Positions 42,950-53,200 of a DNA stretch of 64,000 bases are shown piece after piece. A model generated the notes under the pieces. The model was not told the DNA's origin and searched no databases. It was given only the letters and a program-made list of their open reading frames with translations. Made by a program: the position numbers and the translations under genes. Every line of letters starts with the position of its first letter. The first letter of the stretch is position 1. Origin of the DNA: Crocinitomicaceae bacterium. GTDB taxonomy: Bacteria; Bacteroidota; Bacteroidia; Flavobacteriales_D; Crocinitomicaceae. The stretch covers positions 1 through 64,000 of the forward strand of contig JACJYW010000009.1 of the NCBI GenBank assembly GCA_020635955.1, read 5' to 3'.

Positions 42950-43924
42950 CTAAAACGAAGGACATGAAATTGTTCTAAATCTCTTCGGTTTTTCTTTACA
43001 ATTAAAGTTTATTCCCATTGACAACTCGTGTGATCCACCAGAAGCATTGGTCAATTTTGAGATCGTTACATCATAACTGTACCCAAATTTGAAAGATCCT
43101 GCATCAACACCGATCGTCAAAATAAACGCATCTCTTGCTCTCCACCATGCTCCAGCTGTAAATACTCCGTATTTCACATACGTACCAATATTTAACTGCA
43201 TAAATCCATCCTGATACGAAAAGATCACGTTAGGTGATAATGAAGTTGAGTTTCTATATTGTGATTGTCCACCAAATACAATATTAGCTCCCATGTGTCC
43301 GGTGAAACGCATTGGCATTCTTGAATCACCAATGATCATTGTTTCTTGAGGTTTGTTTAGATGTTTCGCAGTGAATCCAAAGTAAAATACATCTGAATAC
43401 CCAACAATACCCGCAGATACATCAAAGAAACCTCTGGTTCCCCATCCGCTATCTAAAAGTTTACCTCTTGGTAAATCACCCGTGGCATAAATAAATCCTC
43501 TTCTAGGATCGATCATATCTCCAAAGGTCAATTTGTTCCAATCAAGAAACTTTTGATTCCATGTAGCCTGTGCACCAAACAAGAATGAAAATTCTCTTGT
43601 AGCCTGCAAGTGATAAGAATAAGCAAGGTTAATGGTAGACCAGTTAATAGTGTTTTTACCTGCCATATCATTTGTTACCTGCACACCAATACCTCCGTGA
43701 AGGATATTAACATATTGATCATAAGAGATCGTGTTTGTAACAAATGCTCCAGTCAAAGATGGCCATTGGTTTCTATAGTTCATACAAACTCTAGGGCATC
43801 CGTTCGTTCCTGCCAGTGCCGGATTCAAATAGATCGGATTGGCATAGAATTGTGTGAATTCCGGATCCTGGGCCATACCCTGGAAGGAAATCATCAATAT
43901 CAATAGGGTTATACTTCTCTTCAT
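42950..43924 (-). CDS. PorP/SprF-family outer-membrane protein
   Basis: A 324-residue protein: signal MKRSITLLILMISFQGMAQ, then DPEFTQFYANPIYLNPALAGTNGCPRVCMNYRNQWPSL, the defining N-terminal block of the PorP/SprF family, followed by a beta-rich barrel region with ISYDQYVNILHGGIGVQV. PorP/SprF proteins bind surface adhesins or the T9SS motor PorK/N ring in the outer membrane. It is the last gene of sigma-anti-sigma-PorP, 13 bases after the fusion gene, and shares its fold with the C-terminal domain of that fusion. Confidence 0.92.
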   Translation of the reverse strand: MKRSITLLILMISFQGMAQDPEFTQFYANPIYLNPALAGTNGCPRVCMNYRNQWPSLTGAFVTNTISYDQYVNILHGGIGVQVTNDMAGKNTINWSTINLAYSYHLQATREFSFLFGAQATWNQKFLDWNKLTFGDMIDPRRGFIYATGDLPRGKLLDSGWGTRGFFDVSAGIVGYSDVFYFGFTAKHLNKPQETMIIGDSRMPMRFTGHMGANIVFGGQSQYRNSTSLSPNVIFSYQDGFMQLNIGTYVKYGVFTAGAWWRARDAFILTIGVDAGSFKFGYSYDVTISKLTNASGGSHELSMGINFNCKEKPKRFRTISCPSF

Positions 43925-43937
43925 ACCGCGTCTGTTT

Positions 43938-45632
43938 TTATCTTCTTGATTTTTTATTGCTACCGTTAATTCTTAATCCTATGTTATGCGAACCAATTTT
44001 TGTGTCGTTAAGGGTAGACATTGTTTGATCGTAATGGTACACCAATTTGAAACTTTTAAATTTCATTCCAATTGCTGCAGTAAAATCTTTGTGTTGAGAA
44101 ATTGAACCTCCAATGGTCATCCAATTCAATCTGTAATTGAATCCAGCCCAAAGTTCTTTTCTTTGTCCGTATTGCTGATACGCTACGAAAGGAGAGATTC
44201 CCATTTTCTTACCTTTTCCTTCATAATCAAATCCTGCAATTCCAGATAATAAGACCGGTGTAGAAGTCGGAGTGGCATAACCCTCCTCATTGTAAACATT
44301 TTCAAAATGTCTGTTCAAATTATCTGCACTGAAACCTGCATAGAACCATGAAGTATTGATCACAAATCCTAAACCGTAATCTTTATACCACAATTGTCTA
44401 TTACCATTAAGGATTTGATTTGTAGGCGTAGAAAGGATTCTACCTCTATCCAATTCAAACTGACTTCCTGATGATAATTTCGAACCATTTGCGTTCATAG
44501 CTCCAATAGTCATTTTCACGGCAGGCTCAAAGGCAACATCTGAATTAATAATGATCTTCGGAGAGTATGTTAAGCTCAAGTTAAAATCATTAAATTGACC
44601 ATATCCATAATCTTTAGCATTTAAGACAATTCCAACACCACCTCTCATTGGATAAACATAGTTATCAAAAGACATGGTCATTTGTTGAGAATTTTGATCA
44701 TTTCCAAACCACTGATTTCTGTAATTCATTTCAAATCTTGGCGCCTGCATTCCTCCTGTAAAAGCTGGATTGAAAGCTAAGATCGAAGTATTTGGCAACA
44801 TTAGTTCAGGATCCTGAAGATTTACCAATCCAACAGGATAATCAAACATTCTCTCTATTTTTTTGTAGATCTTTTTCAACTTATTCTGCCATTGATTGGC
44901 ATTGAACTTTTCATTCTTAGAAATATCAAATTCCAAAGGTTTACCAGTTGGGTTACCAACATATTTTGACTTGTGGCTATCTGAATTGAATTTCGATTTT
45001 TCCTGATCCAAAGAAGCAATATTTGCAGATGGATCCGAATAACCAACATCTGACCCTCCAGTCAAATCAGTACCGTTAGACTGAGCTATTAACGTTGATC
45101 CATTATTTAGATTACCTGAAGACGTATAACCAGATTGATTTTGTACGCTTCCTGTTTGATTCACACCAAACATTTGATTGATGACATCAGAAGCAACATC
45201 ACCTGAATTAATGGCGTGCATTTCTTCAAGGTGTTGCGCAGATGAATTTGATTTTATGATCAATTCATTTTTATCTGTACTAACTGGGCTGATCTCATTT
45301 TCAGAAATGGTTCCGTTGTGGTCAAAAGCCTCAATATTTGAAGAATTCGAATTATTAAAGATAAGAACGGATGTTCCGATCAGTACAAGAAGTACTGCAG
45401 CAGCACTCCATCCATACCAACCAGCAGCAACTCTTCTGTCTTTTTCTAATGCGTCTGCATGTGGATATACAAAATCCTCATTCTGAATGTAAGAATTGTT
45501 CCATGCATCAGCATCAATCTCAAAATCAGGATTTTGGATGAGAAAGTTCTCAAAGGCTTCTTTCTCAGCACCGGAAAGATTACCTTCTTTGTAATCGAAC
45601 ATCCATCTGTCAAAATTTTCTGGAATATTCAT
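43938..45632 (-). CDS. Anti-sigma factor fused to a PorP/SprF-like outer-membrane domain
   Basis: A 564-residue fusion. Residues 1-70 (FDRWMFDYKEGNLSGAEKEAFENFLIQNPDF) resemble cytoplasmic anti-sigma domains of Bacteroidota ECF pairs. One helix follows at about 76-92 (SAAAVLLVLIGTSVLIF). Residues 93-265 are low-complexity, Ser/Asn-rich and probably disordered. Residues 266-564 match PorP/SprF (LAFNPAFTGG, RFEMNYRNQWFG, SFDNYVYPMRGGVGIVLNA). There is no N-terminal signal peptide, so the chain would cross both membranes. Its start overlaps the sigma-factor stop by 4 bases. Dual-membrane anti-sigma factors (Dma) are known from Bacteroides; the PorP type here is not one I can name. Confidence 0.85.
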   Translation of the reverse strand: MNIPENFDRWMFDYKEGNLSGAEKEAFENFLIQNPDFEIDADAWNNSYIQNEDFVYPHADALEKDRRVAAGWYGWSAAAVLLVLIGTSVLIFNNSNSSNIEAFDHNGTISENEISPVSTDKNELIIKSNSSAQHLEEMHAINSGDVASDVINQMFGVNQTGSVQNQSGYTSSGNLNNGSTLIAQSNGTDLTGGSDVGYSDPSANIASLDQEKSKFNSDSHKSKYVGNPTGKPLEFDISKNEKFNANQWQNKLKKIYKKIERMFDYPVGLVNLQDPELMLPNTSILAFNPAFTGGMQAPRFEMNYRNQWFGNDQNSQQMTMSFDNYVYPMRGGVGIVLNAKDYGYGQFNDFNLSLTYSPKIIINSDVAFEPAVKMTIGAMNANGSKLSSGSQFELDRGRILSTPTNQILNGNRQLWYKDYGLGFVINTSWFYAGFSADNLNRHFENVYNEEGYATPTSTPVLLSGIAGFDYEGKGKKMGISPFVAYQQYGQRKELWAGFNYRLNWMTIGGSISQHKDFTAAIGMKFKSFKLVYHYDQTMSTLNDTKIGSHNIGLRINGSNKKSRR

Positions 45633-46123
45633 GAGAGTATCGTTAGGTCTTTTAACTGTTTCTTTATCTTGTTTCGGGCCCTAAACAAATAAACTTTAAC
45701 CTGTGCTTCAGAAAGCTCCAGGATATCGCCTATTTCTTTGTAATTATATCCTTCTAAATCTCTTAGTAGGATAATTGATTTTTGAACCGGTGGCAATTGG
45801 CTCAACGTTTTCTCGATCACTTCTTTCATCTCAAAATTTTCAGAATGAGAATCATCTAGTTGATGAGACTGTTGAGAAAATTGATCCACATAAGTCATTT
45901 TGCTTTTCTTCTTGATCATGTTGATCATAGCATTATGCGCACATGTGAACAACCAGGGCTTCACCTTATCAGACTCCACCTTTTTTCGGTTCTTCCATAG
46001 TTTTTCAAATACATCCTGCACAATATCACTAGCATCATCAGTATTCTGAAGATACTTAAGCGAGAATCCGTACAGTCTTCCTGAGAATTCTTTAACCGCG
46101 ATATTGTACTCTCTTCTATTCAA
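45629..46123 (-). CDS. ECF-family RNA polymerase sigma factor
   Basis: A 164-residue ECF sigma factor. Region 2 (10-75) contains FSLKYLQNTDDASDIVQDVFEKLWKNRKKV and the DNA-opening stretch VKPWLFTCAHNAMINMIKKK; region 4 (about 105-155) has LPPVQKSIILLRDLEGYNYKEIGDILELSEAQVKVYLFRARNKIKK with its helix-turn-helix. Start is a TTG (MNRREYN); an in-frame TGA lies eight codons upstream and no ATG is available. It is coupled by a 4-base overlap to the anti-sigma/PorP fusion, its probable controller. Confidence 0.93.
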   Translation of the reverse strand: MNRREYNIAVKEFSGRLYGFSLKYLQNTDDASDIVQDVFEKLWKNRKKVESDKVKPWLFTCAHNAMINMIKKKSKMTYVDQFSQQSHQLDDSHSENFEMKEVIEKTLSQLPPVQKSIILLRDLEGYNYKEIGDILELSEAQVKVYLFRARNKIKKQLKDLTILS

Positions 46124-46186
46124 AAAACAAGGTTTAAATCAATCTTACTGTTCCCTTTCAAACAGCTAAAACAATCTAACTACTCT

Positions 46187-46200
46187 AAAAGTTACAACCG
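46187..46200 (-). promoter_or_regulatory. Candidate ECF-type -35 element upstream of the sigma gene
   Basis: The minus strand reads CGGTTGTAACTTTT, which resembles the TGTAAC-type -35 of Bacteroidota ECF promoters, 64 bases before the sigma TTG start. The expected CGTC-type -10 is not found downstream, so this is weak. If real it would allow autoregulation. Confidence 0.25.
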
Positions 46201-46290
46201 TCTTTATTTTTTTTAACGATAGATTAACTACAAGTTACGAAAATAATAGCAAAGTGTTTAAAAACATGGGATTATTTGCCTATTTTAGTA

Positions 46291-48078
46291 ATGAAAAATT
46301 CGCTAAAAAAAGTTCCAATGGAAGTAAAACGATTATTCGACATACCTTATTATCAAAACGAAAAATTTCCTCAAAAAGATGCGCTCGTAGACAAAAGAAA
46401 TGGTAATTGGATTCCTGTATCAACTCAGGAGTACATTGACAAAGCCAATTCAATTAGTCGGGGATTGATCAAAAGAGGCATTCAGGCTGGTGATAAGATT
46501 GCAATGATATCGAATAATCGTTCTGAATGGAATATTTGCGATATTGCTATTCAACAAGTTGGAGCTATTGGTGTTCCAGTTTACCCAACTATTGATTCAG
46601 ATACTTACGCATACATTTTTAATGATGCAGAAGTAAAATTGTGTATCCTTTCTGACCAGGAATTAGCAGATAAGGTTATCGCTATTAAAGATCGTGTTCC
46701 GACATTATCAGAAATATTTTCATTCGTTGATCTGAAAGGAACGATCAACTGGACTGAATTGATGGTTGATGCAGATACTTCCCTGGACGAAGAAATAGAA
46801 AAAAGAAAAAGCGTTATACAGCCAGATGATCTGGTAACGCTAATCTACACATCAGGAACAACCGGAAACCCAAAAGGAGTAATGCTTTCTCACAACAATC
46901 TTTTGTCTAATGTGATTGCCTGTGAACCAAGACTACCAGTTGATAGAAATGCCAAAGCATTGAGCTTTTTACCGGTTTGTCACGTATTTGAACGCATGCT
47001 TCTTTATCTGTACCAGTATACTGGTGTTTCCATCTACTTTGCAGAAAGTATGGACACCATTGGAGACAATCTTAAGGAAGTTAAACCTAACGTATTTACT
47101 GCTGTTCCGAGATTATTAGAAAAAGTATATGATAAGATCATAGCAAAGGGTGAAGCATTAACCGGCATAAAGAAAAAGTTATTCTTTTGGGCAGTTAGAG
47201 TAGCAGAACACTATGATGTTCGAGGAAAATCTATCTTTTATAAGTTCAAATTAGCGATTGCCAGAAAACTGATCTTTTCTAAATGGCAAGAAGGTTTAGG
47301 CGGCAACGTTCAGGCAATTGCATGTGGTTCGGCAGCATTACAACCCAGGCTGGCTCGAGTTTACCTCGCAGCTGGTATTTCGGTAATGGAAGGATATGGA
47401 TTAACAGAAACTTCACCCGTAATTTCAGTGAATTACAAAGAGACCAATGAGATCTATATTGGTACTACAGGAACAGTAATCGATAAAGTAGAAGTTAAAA
47501 TTGCTGATGATGGAGAGATTCTGGTCAAAGGACCTAATGTCATGCTAGGTTATTATAAGAAACCAGATCAAACTGCAGAAGTATTAAAAGACGGATGGTT
47601 CCATACTGGTGATATAGGGACATTTGTTGAAGGCAAATACCTTAAGATCACAGACCGTAAAAAGGAGATCTTCAAAACTTCCGGTGGAAAATATATTGCA
47701 CCTCAGGTGATGGAGAACAAATTCAAAGAATCTCGTTTCATTGAGCAGATCATGGTGATCGGTGAAAACCAAAAAATGCCAGCTGCATTTATTGTTCCTG
47801 ATATCGAGTATTTCAAAGAATGGTCGAAACAACAAAATCTGAATATTGGCAATTGTTATGACGAAATCGCTCATAATTCTCTCGTGGTTGAACAAATACA
47901 AAAGGAAGTTGATCACTACAATTCATTCTTTGGTGATTGGGAAAAGATCAAGAGATTTGAAATTGCACCAGCACCGTGGACCGTTGAATCTGGCGAACTT
48001 ACTCCTACCATGAAACCTAAGAGAAAGGTAGTTATGGAAGCTTGCAAATCACAATTTGAAAAGATCTACAATTCGTAG
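46291..48078 (+). CDS. Long-chain fatty-acid-CoA ligase (AMP-forming)
   Basis: A 595-residue ANL-superfamily enzyme: P-loop TLIYTSGTTGNPKGVMLSH near residue 185, YGLTETSPVIS, GWFHTGDIG with the Asp for ribose binding, and TDRKKEIFKTSGGKYIAPQ with the hinge and C-terminal Lys region. It activates long-chain fatty acids for degradation or lipid synthesis at the inner membrane. I start at the ATG 46291; the frame extends to a TTG at 46276, and another ATG at 46318 (MEVKRLFDIPYYQ) fits the usual family N-terminus. Its 3' end overlaps nadC by 13 bases, tail to tail. Confidence 0.94.
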   Translation: MKNSLKKVPMEVKRLFDIPYYQNEKFPQKDALVDKRNGNWIPVSTQEYIDKANSISRGLIKRGIQAGDKIAMISNNRSEWNICDIAIQQVGAIGVPVYPTIDSDTYAYIFNDAEVKLCILSDQELADKVIAIKDRVPTLSEIFSFVDLKGTINWTELMVDADTSLDEEIEKRKSVIQPDDLVTLIYTSGTTGNPKGVMLSHNNLLSNVIACEPRLPVDRNAKALSFLPVCHVFERMLLYLYQYTGVSIYFAESMDTIGDNLKEVKPNVFTAVPRLLEKVYDKIIAKGEALTGIKKKLFFWAVRVAEHYDVRGKSIFYKFKLAIARKLIFSKWQEGLGGNVQAIACGSAALQPRLARVYLAAGISVMEGYGLTETSPVISVNYKETNEIYIGTTGTVIDKVEVKIADDGEILVKGPNVMLGYYKKPDQTAEVLKDGWFHTGDIGTFVEGKYLKITDRKKEIFKTSGGKYIAPQVMENKFKESRFIEQIMVIGENQKMPAAFIVPDIEYFKEWSKQQNLNIGNCYDEIAHNSLVVEQIQKEVDHYNSFFGDWEKIKRFEIAPAPWTVESGELTPTMKPKRKVVMEACKSQFEKIYNS

Positions 48079-48935
48079 TCAAATTCTGCTTTAAGACTTA
48101 AATCAAGACTTTGATACGAATGTGTCAGAGCTCCTGATGATATGTAATCCACACCAGTTTCCGCGTATTGACGAATAGTAGTTTCATCAATTCCACCACT
48201 AGCCTCTGTTTCAAAATGATGCTTTTGAATGAGATTCAATGCTTCTCTAATCTCATCAGGGCTAAAGTTATCAAGCATAATACGATCAACATCCCCCACT
48301 TCAATTACCTGGCGAACTTCATTAAGATTTCTCGTTTCGATCTCAATTCTCAGATCTTTTCTATTATCCCTAAGATATTTGTTAGTTCTTACAATTGCGT
48401 TCCTGATTCCTCCAGCATAATCAACATGATTATCCTTGATCATGATCATATCATACAAGGCAAATCTGTGATTATTGCCGCCACCAATTCTAACGGCCCA
48501 TTTCTCCATCAATCGAATACATGGAGTCGTTTTGCGCGTATCTAATAGCTGGGTAGGAAGATCGTCAATCAATCTGGCCAATTGGTGCGTCTTTGTCGCG
48601 ATACCAGACATACGTTGCATAAAATTCAACACCAATCTTTCTGATGATAAAATAGATCTGGAAGAACCACTCACATGAAACGCAATATCACCTGGCTTAA
48701 CATAAGCACCATCTTTTAAGAGTACTTCAACGTTTAAGGCAGGATCAACACGTTTAAATATCATCAGAGCTAATTCAACTCCGGCTAAAATTCCTTCATC
48801 TTTCACTAATAACTTAGCGGTTCCTTTTGCCTCAGCAGGAATAGTAGCTAAAGAAGTATGGTCACCATCTCCAATATCCTCTTTCAATGCAAGATCCACA
48901 ATTTCGAGGATCTTTGACTCATCAGAAATTATCAT
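48066..48935 (-). CDS. nadC: Nicotinate-nucleotide pyrophosphorylase (carboxylating)
   Basis: A 289-residue quinolinate phosphoribosyltransferase for de novo NAD synthesis. Motifs: LALKEDIGDGDHTS at the N-terminus, LLDTRKTTPCIRLMEKWAVRIGGGNNHR with the quinolinate-binding Arg residues, and MIMIKDNH; the C-terminus has ASGGIDETTIRQYAETGVDYISSGALTHS. The start at 48935 (MIISDESK) is chosen over the longer frame to 48998, which runs into the upstream response-regulator gene. It lies 8 bases after that gene, so the two may be co-transcribed. Confidence 0.95.
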   Translation of the reverse strand: MIISDESKILEIVDLALKEDIGDGDHTSLATIPAEAKGTAKLLVKDEGILAGVELALMIFKRVDPALNVEVLLKDGAYVKPGDIAFHVSGSSRSILSSERLVLNFMQRMSGIATKTHQLARLIDDLPTQLLDTRKTTPCIRLMEKWAVRIGGGNNHRFALYDMIMIKDNHVDYAGGIRNAIVRTNKYLRDNRKDLRIEIETRNLNEVRQVIEVGDVDRIMLDNFSPDEIREALNLIQKHHFETEASGGIDETTIRQYAETGVDYISSGALTHSYQSLDLSLKAEFDYEL

Positions 48936-48943
48936 GAATTCTT

Positions 48944-50113
48944 TTACTTGGTAGAAACAAAAGTTTTGATATCCCCTTCCGTGATCTCTGAGCCACAAAG
49001 AATGATCAATCGCTCAACAATATTTCTCAATTCTCGAATGTTTCCAGTCCAATTCACATTTTGTAAAGCTTTCAACGCTCCATCTGTAAAAGATTTTTGT
49101 GGCATTCCATGCTCTTTACACAATTGGTCAATAAAGTAATTAGCTAACGTGGGAATATCGTCTTTTCGCTCGTTCAAAGAAGGATTATTGATCACAATAA
49201 CTGATAAACGGTGATAAAGGTCCTCTCTAAAAGAGCCCTCTTCTATCATCTTTCTTAGATCCTTATTGGTTGCAGCAACTACTCTCGGATTCACTTTTAT
49301 ATCTTTTTCACCTCCCACTCGTGTGATGCTATTTTCTTGCAAAGCTCTCAACACCTTAGCTTGAGCAGACGCGCTCATATCTCCAATTTCGTCCAGGAAC
49401 AAGGTTCCATCAGTCGCTAATTCGAATTTCCCTTTCTTCTGTTTTACTGCAGAGGTAAAAGCTCCTTTTTCATGTCCGAATAATTCAGATTCGATCAACT
49501 CAGAAGGTATTGCAGCACAATTCACTTCAATGAAAGGACCTTTTTTACGATTACTCAACTCATGCAACTGCCTTGCTATCAATTCTTTTCCGGAACCATT
49601 TGGTCCTGTGATCATCACCCTTGCATCAGATGGAGCTACTTTCTCAAGCATTTCCTTAATGTCTTTAATTGCCTTAGACTCACCAATTATATTGGAATCC
49701 TGGGCTTGTTTTTTGATCTGAGTTTTCAACACTTTGGTTTCTTCTACCAGATCATTTTTATCCATGGCATTTTTGATGGTCACCAAAATACGATTGAGAT
49801 CAAGTGGCTTTTCAATAAAATCATAGGCGCCACTCTTGATAGACTCCACAGCAGTTTCAATATTACCGTGACCAGAGATCATGACTACCGGAGTTTCCAG
49901 GCCGTCATTCTTCAACTTAGTCAACACCTCCATACCATCCATTTGAGGCATTTTAATGTCACAAAAAATGACATCATAATTATTGGTCATGGCTTCTTTG
50001 ACCCCTGCTACTCCATCTTCAACAGTCTCAACTTCATAGTTTTCAAACTCAAGGATCTCTTTCAATGTTCGTCTGATGCTTCTTTCATCATCAATAATCA
50101 GAATCTTCGGCAT
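48944..50113 (-). CDS. Sigma-54 response regulator without a DNA-binding domain
   Basis: A 389-residue NtrC-type protein. Receiver (1-120): DDERS, phospho-Asp in VIFCDIKMPQMDG near 51, and FIEKPLD Lys. AAA+ domain (about 140-365): Walker A TGPNGSGKELIAR, the sigma-54-contact loop GAFTSA (usual form GAFTGA), Walker B DGTLFLDEIGDM, and the Arg finger region SFREDLYHRL. The protein stops at ITEGDIKTFVSTK, where a Fis-type helix-turn-helix would normally start, and no remnant follows. It may act from solution or via a partner. It is divergent from the M4 protease gene. Confidence 0.92.
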   Translation of the reverse strand: MPKILIIDDERSIRRTLKEILEFENYEVETVEDGVAGVKEAMTNNYDVIFCDIKMPQMDGMEVLTKLKNDGLETPVVMISGHGNIETAVESIKSGAYDFIEKPLDLNRILVTIKNAMDKNDLVEETKVLKTQIKKQAQDSNIIGESKAIKDIKEMLEKVAPSDARVMITGPNGSGKELIARQLHELSNRKKGPFIEVNCAAIPSELIESELFGHEKGAFTSAVKQKKGKFELATDGTLFLDEIGDMSASAQAKVLRALQENSITRVGGEKDIKVNPRVVAATNKDLRKMIEEGSFREDLYHRLSVIVINNPSLNERKDDIPTLANYFIDQLCKEHGMPQKSFTDGALKALQNVNWTGNIRELRNIVERLIILCGSEITEGDIKTFVSTK

Positions 50114-50260
50114 AGCTTGCTTCCGTTTTGCAAATAAAGATGGCTAAAGATATAAATTTTAACGGCTTCTATTGTTGATTACTTTGATAAGTTTCTTAGT
50201 GCATTTTTCTTGCTTTTGAATTGAATTATGGGTAATTTCAGAACCTCAAAAATTATGTTC

Positions 50261-53200
50261 ATGAAGAAAATCTATGTACTTAGAAGCCTATTATTGGCTT
50301 TCATGGCTGGATTTGTATTTAATTCTTTTTCCCAAGAAATATTTACTGGACCTCAAGCCGAATCCATGTTCCCAGGCGCTCAACTGGTTAGAACTGGACA
50401 ATTTTCAAAAGCACCTTCTTTCGTTAAATTCAGACCAGGTAACGAACTAGACCTAGATGATTTTCAACCGTGGGTGATCAAAAACTTTCAATTGAGAGGA
50501 AATATCAGCTTTAACCTTATTGGTACAGAGCACGATAAACTTGGACATAAACATTATCGATTTCAACAACTCATCAATGGAAAAGCCATTGAACACAGTA
50601 TGTGGATACTGCATACGCAGGCAGATAAGATCTATTCCATGAATGGATTACTCTATCCAGAAATTCAAACTCCAACATCTGCGAGTATCTCAGAGCAAAC
50701 CGCTTTGAATAACGCGATTAGTCATGTTAGTGCTAATATTTATAAATGGGAATTGGCAATAGAAGAAGAACATCTGAAAAGAGAAACTGGTGATCCTTCT
50801 GCCACATACTTCCCTAATGGTGAACTTGTACTAGTAAGTGAGGGAGGAACATATCAAGCAGATTCATATCGATTGGCTTATAAATTCAACATTTACGCTC
50901 ATCAACCAGTTTCCCGAACTTACATTTATGTTGATGCTTCAACGGGCGAGATCATTTTTGAAGATGAAGTATTTCATACAGCTGATGTCCCGGGAACTGC
51001 TCAAACTGCATACAGTGGAACACAAACCATTACAACAGATAGTTTTAGCGGACAGTTCCGATTGAGAGAATCAGGCAGAGGAAATGGTGTTAATACTTAT
51101 GATATGAATACCGGCACCAACTATGGAAGTGCAGTAGATTTTACTGATACCGATAACAACTGGAACAACATCAATGCTGACATGGATGAATATGCCACTG
51201 ACGCGCATTGGGGTGCAGAAATGACCTATGACTATTATTGGTTAATACATGGTAGAAATAGTATTGATGCAAATGGTTTTGCACTGAATAGCTATGTTCA
51301 TTACGATAATAATTATGCCAATGCCTTCTGGGATGGTCAACGAATGACCTATGGTGATGGAAACGGATCCTGGTCACCTTTAACTGCCATTGACATTGCG
51401 GGACATGAGATCACCCATGGTTTAACAACATTTACGGCAGACCTTAATTACTCTGCAGAATCAGGAGCACTGAATGAATCATTCTCAGATATATTTGGAA
51501 CCTGTATTGAACATTATGGATTACCTGGTAACTGGGATTGGTTAATTGGTGAAGATATTGGGACGGCATTGAGATCTATGTCGAATCCGAATTCAGTTGG
51601 TGATCCAGATACTTATTTCGGTAACAACTGGGCAAGTTTAACCGGAGGAGATAATGGAGGTGTACACACAAACAGTAGCGTTCAAAACTATTGGTTTTAC
51701 TTAATGGTAGTCGGAGGTTCTGGAACAAATGACAATTCAGATGCATACAATGTTACTGGTATAGATTGGACTGATGCCAGTGCAATAGCATTTAGAAATC
51801 TTACCGTTTATTTAACTCCAACATCTCAATTTGCAGATGCACGATTCTATTCAATACAATCTGCAGTTGATCTTTTCGGAGGTTGTACACCTCAAGTTGA
51901 AACGACTACAAATGCATGGTATGCCGTAGGTGTAGGTCTTCCTTACAATTCAACGGTGATTGCAGATATGTCTGCTCCTTATACTACTTCATGTAGTGCA
52001 CCGTTTACAGTTGATTTTCAAAATCTAAGTAACAATGGAACCACTTTTGAATGGGATTTTGGAGATGGTAACACATCTACTTCAGTGAGTCCTTCACATA
52101 CTTACGCAGATACAGGGCTGTATACTATTACCTTGATAGCTGATGGAGGATTATGCGGTATTGATACCACAACCTGGGTAGACTATATTGATGTTGACAC
52201 CTCATACGCCTGTATCGTGATCTTGCCAACTTCCGGCACCGGACCTACACAAACATCATGTGACGGAACTTTATATGACAGTGGAGGACCAAGTTCAAAT
52301 TATGGTGGCAATGAAGATGCACAAATTACAATTCAACCATTCGGAGCATCCACAGTAACCATTGATTTCATATCCTTTGCAGTTGAAGCAGGCACAAGCG
52401 GAAACTGTAATTATGATTACGTTCGAGTTTATGACGGGCCAACAACATCTGACCCATTAATCGATACTTATTGTAACAACAATGTGCCAACGACTATTAC
52501 CTCTACCGGAAATGCTTTGACTATTGTTTTCCATTCTGATCAAGGCCTGGAATTGGCAGGATTTCAAATTGACTGGAGTTGTAATATGCCAACATCTCCA
52601 CCAACGGCCGATTTCTCAGTGAATACTGACACAACGTGTTCTGGTGAGGTTGTATTTACAGACTTGAGTACAAATGGACCAACGAGCTGGTCATGGGATT
52701 TTGGAGATGGTAACACGTCTACCTCACAAAACCCTTCACACGATTACACCAGTAGCGGAGACTACACAGTCATTTTAACAGCCACCAATCTTAATGGGTC
52801 AGATGCAGTTACTATGGTTGATCTAATTCATGTTGACTTGCCAACACCACCAACTGGAACTGGAGATGCTATTTGTGAAAATAACACGGCTAGTTTAAGT
52901 GCAACAGGAACTGGAGGAACATTAGAGTGGTTTGATGCCCAAACAGGTGGAAATTCACTTGGAACTGGTGGTAATTACACCACTCCTGTTCTATCTGCAA
53001 CGACATCATATTGGGTAGAAGAAACTGTTCCGGGTCCAACGTTGAGCGTAGGACCAGCAGATAACACTTTTGGTGGTGGAGGTAACTTCACAGGCGATCA
53101 ACACCTCATCTTTGATTGTACTACTCCGGTTGTATTAAAAACTGTTAGGGTTTATGCTAATGGAGGAGGTAATCGAATAATTGAATTGAGAAACAGTTCT

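Noticed and set aside
48936..48998. Longer start of nadC at 48998
   Set aside because: The added 21 residues overlap the response-regulator gene and do not match the NadC family start; MIISDES fits.
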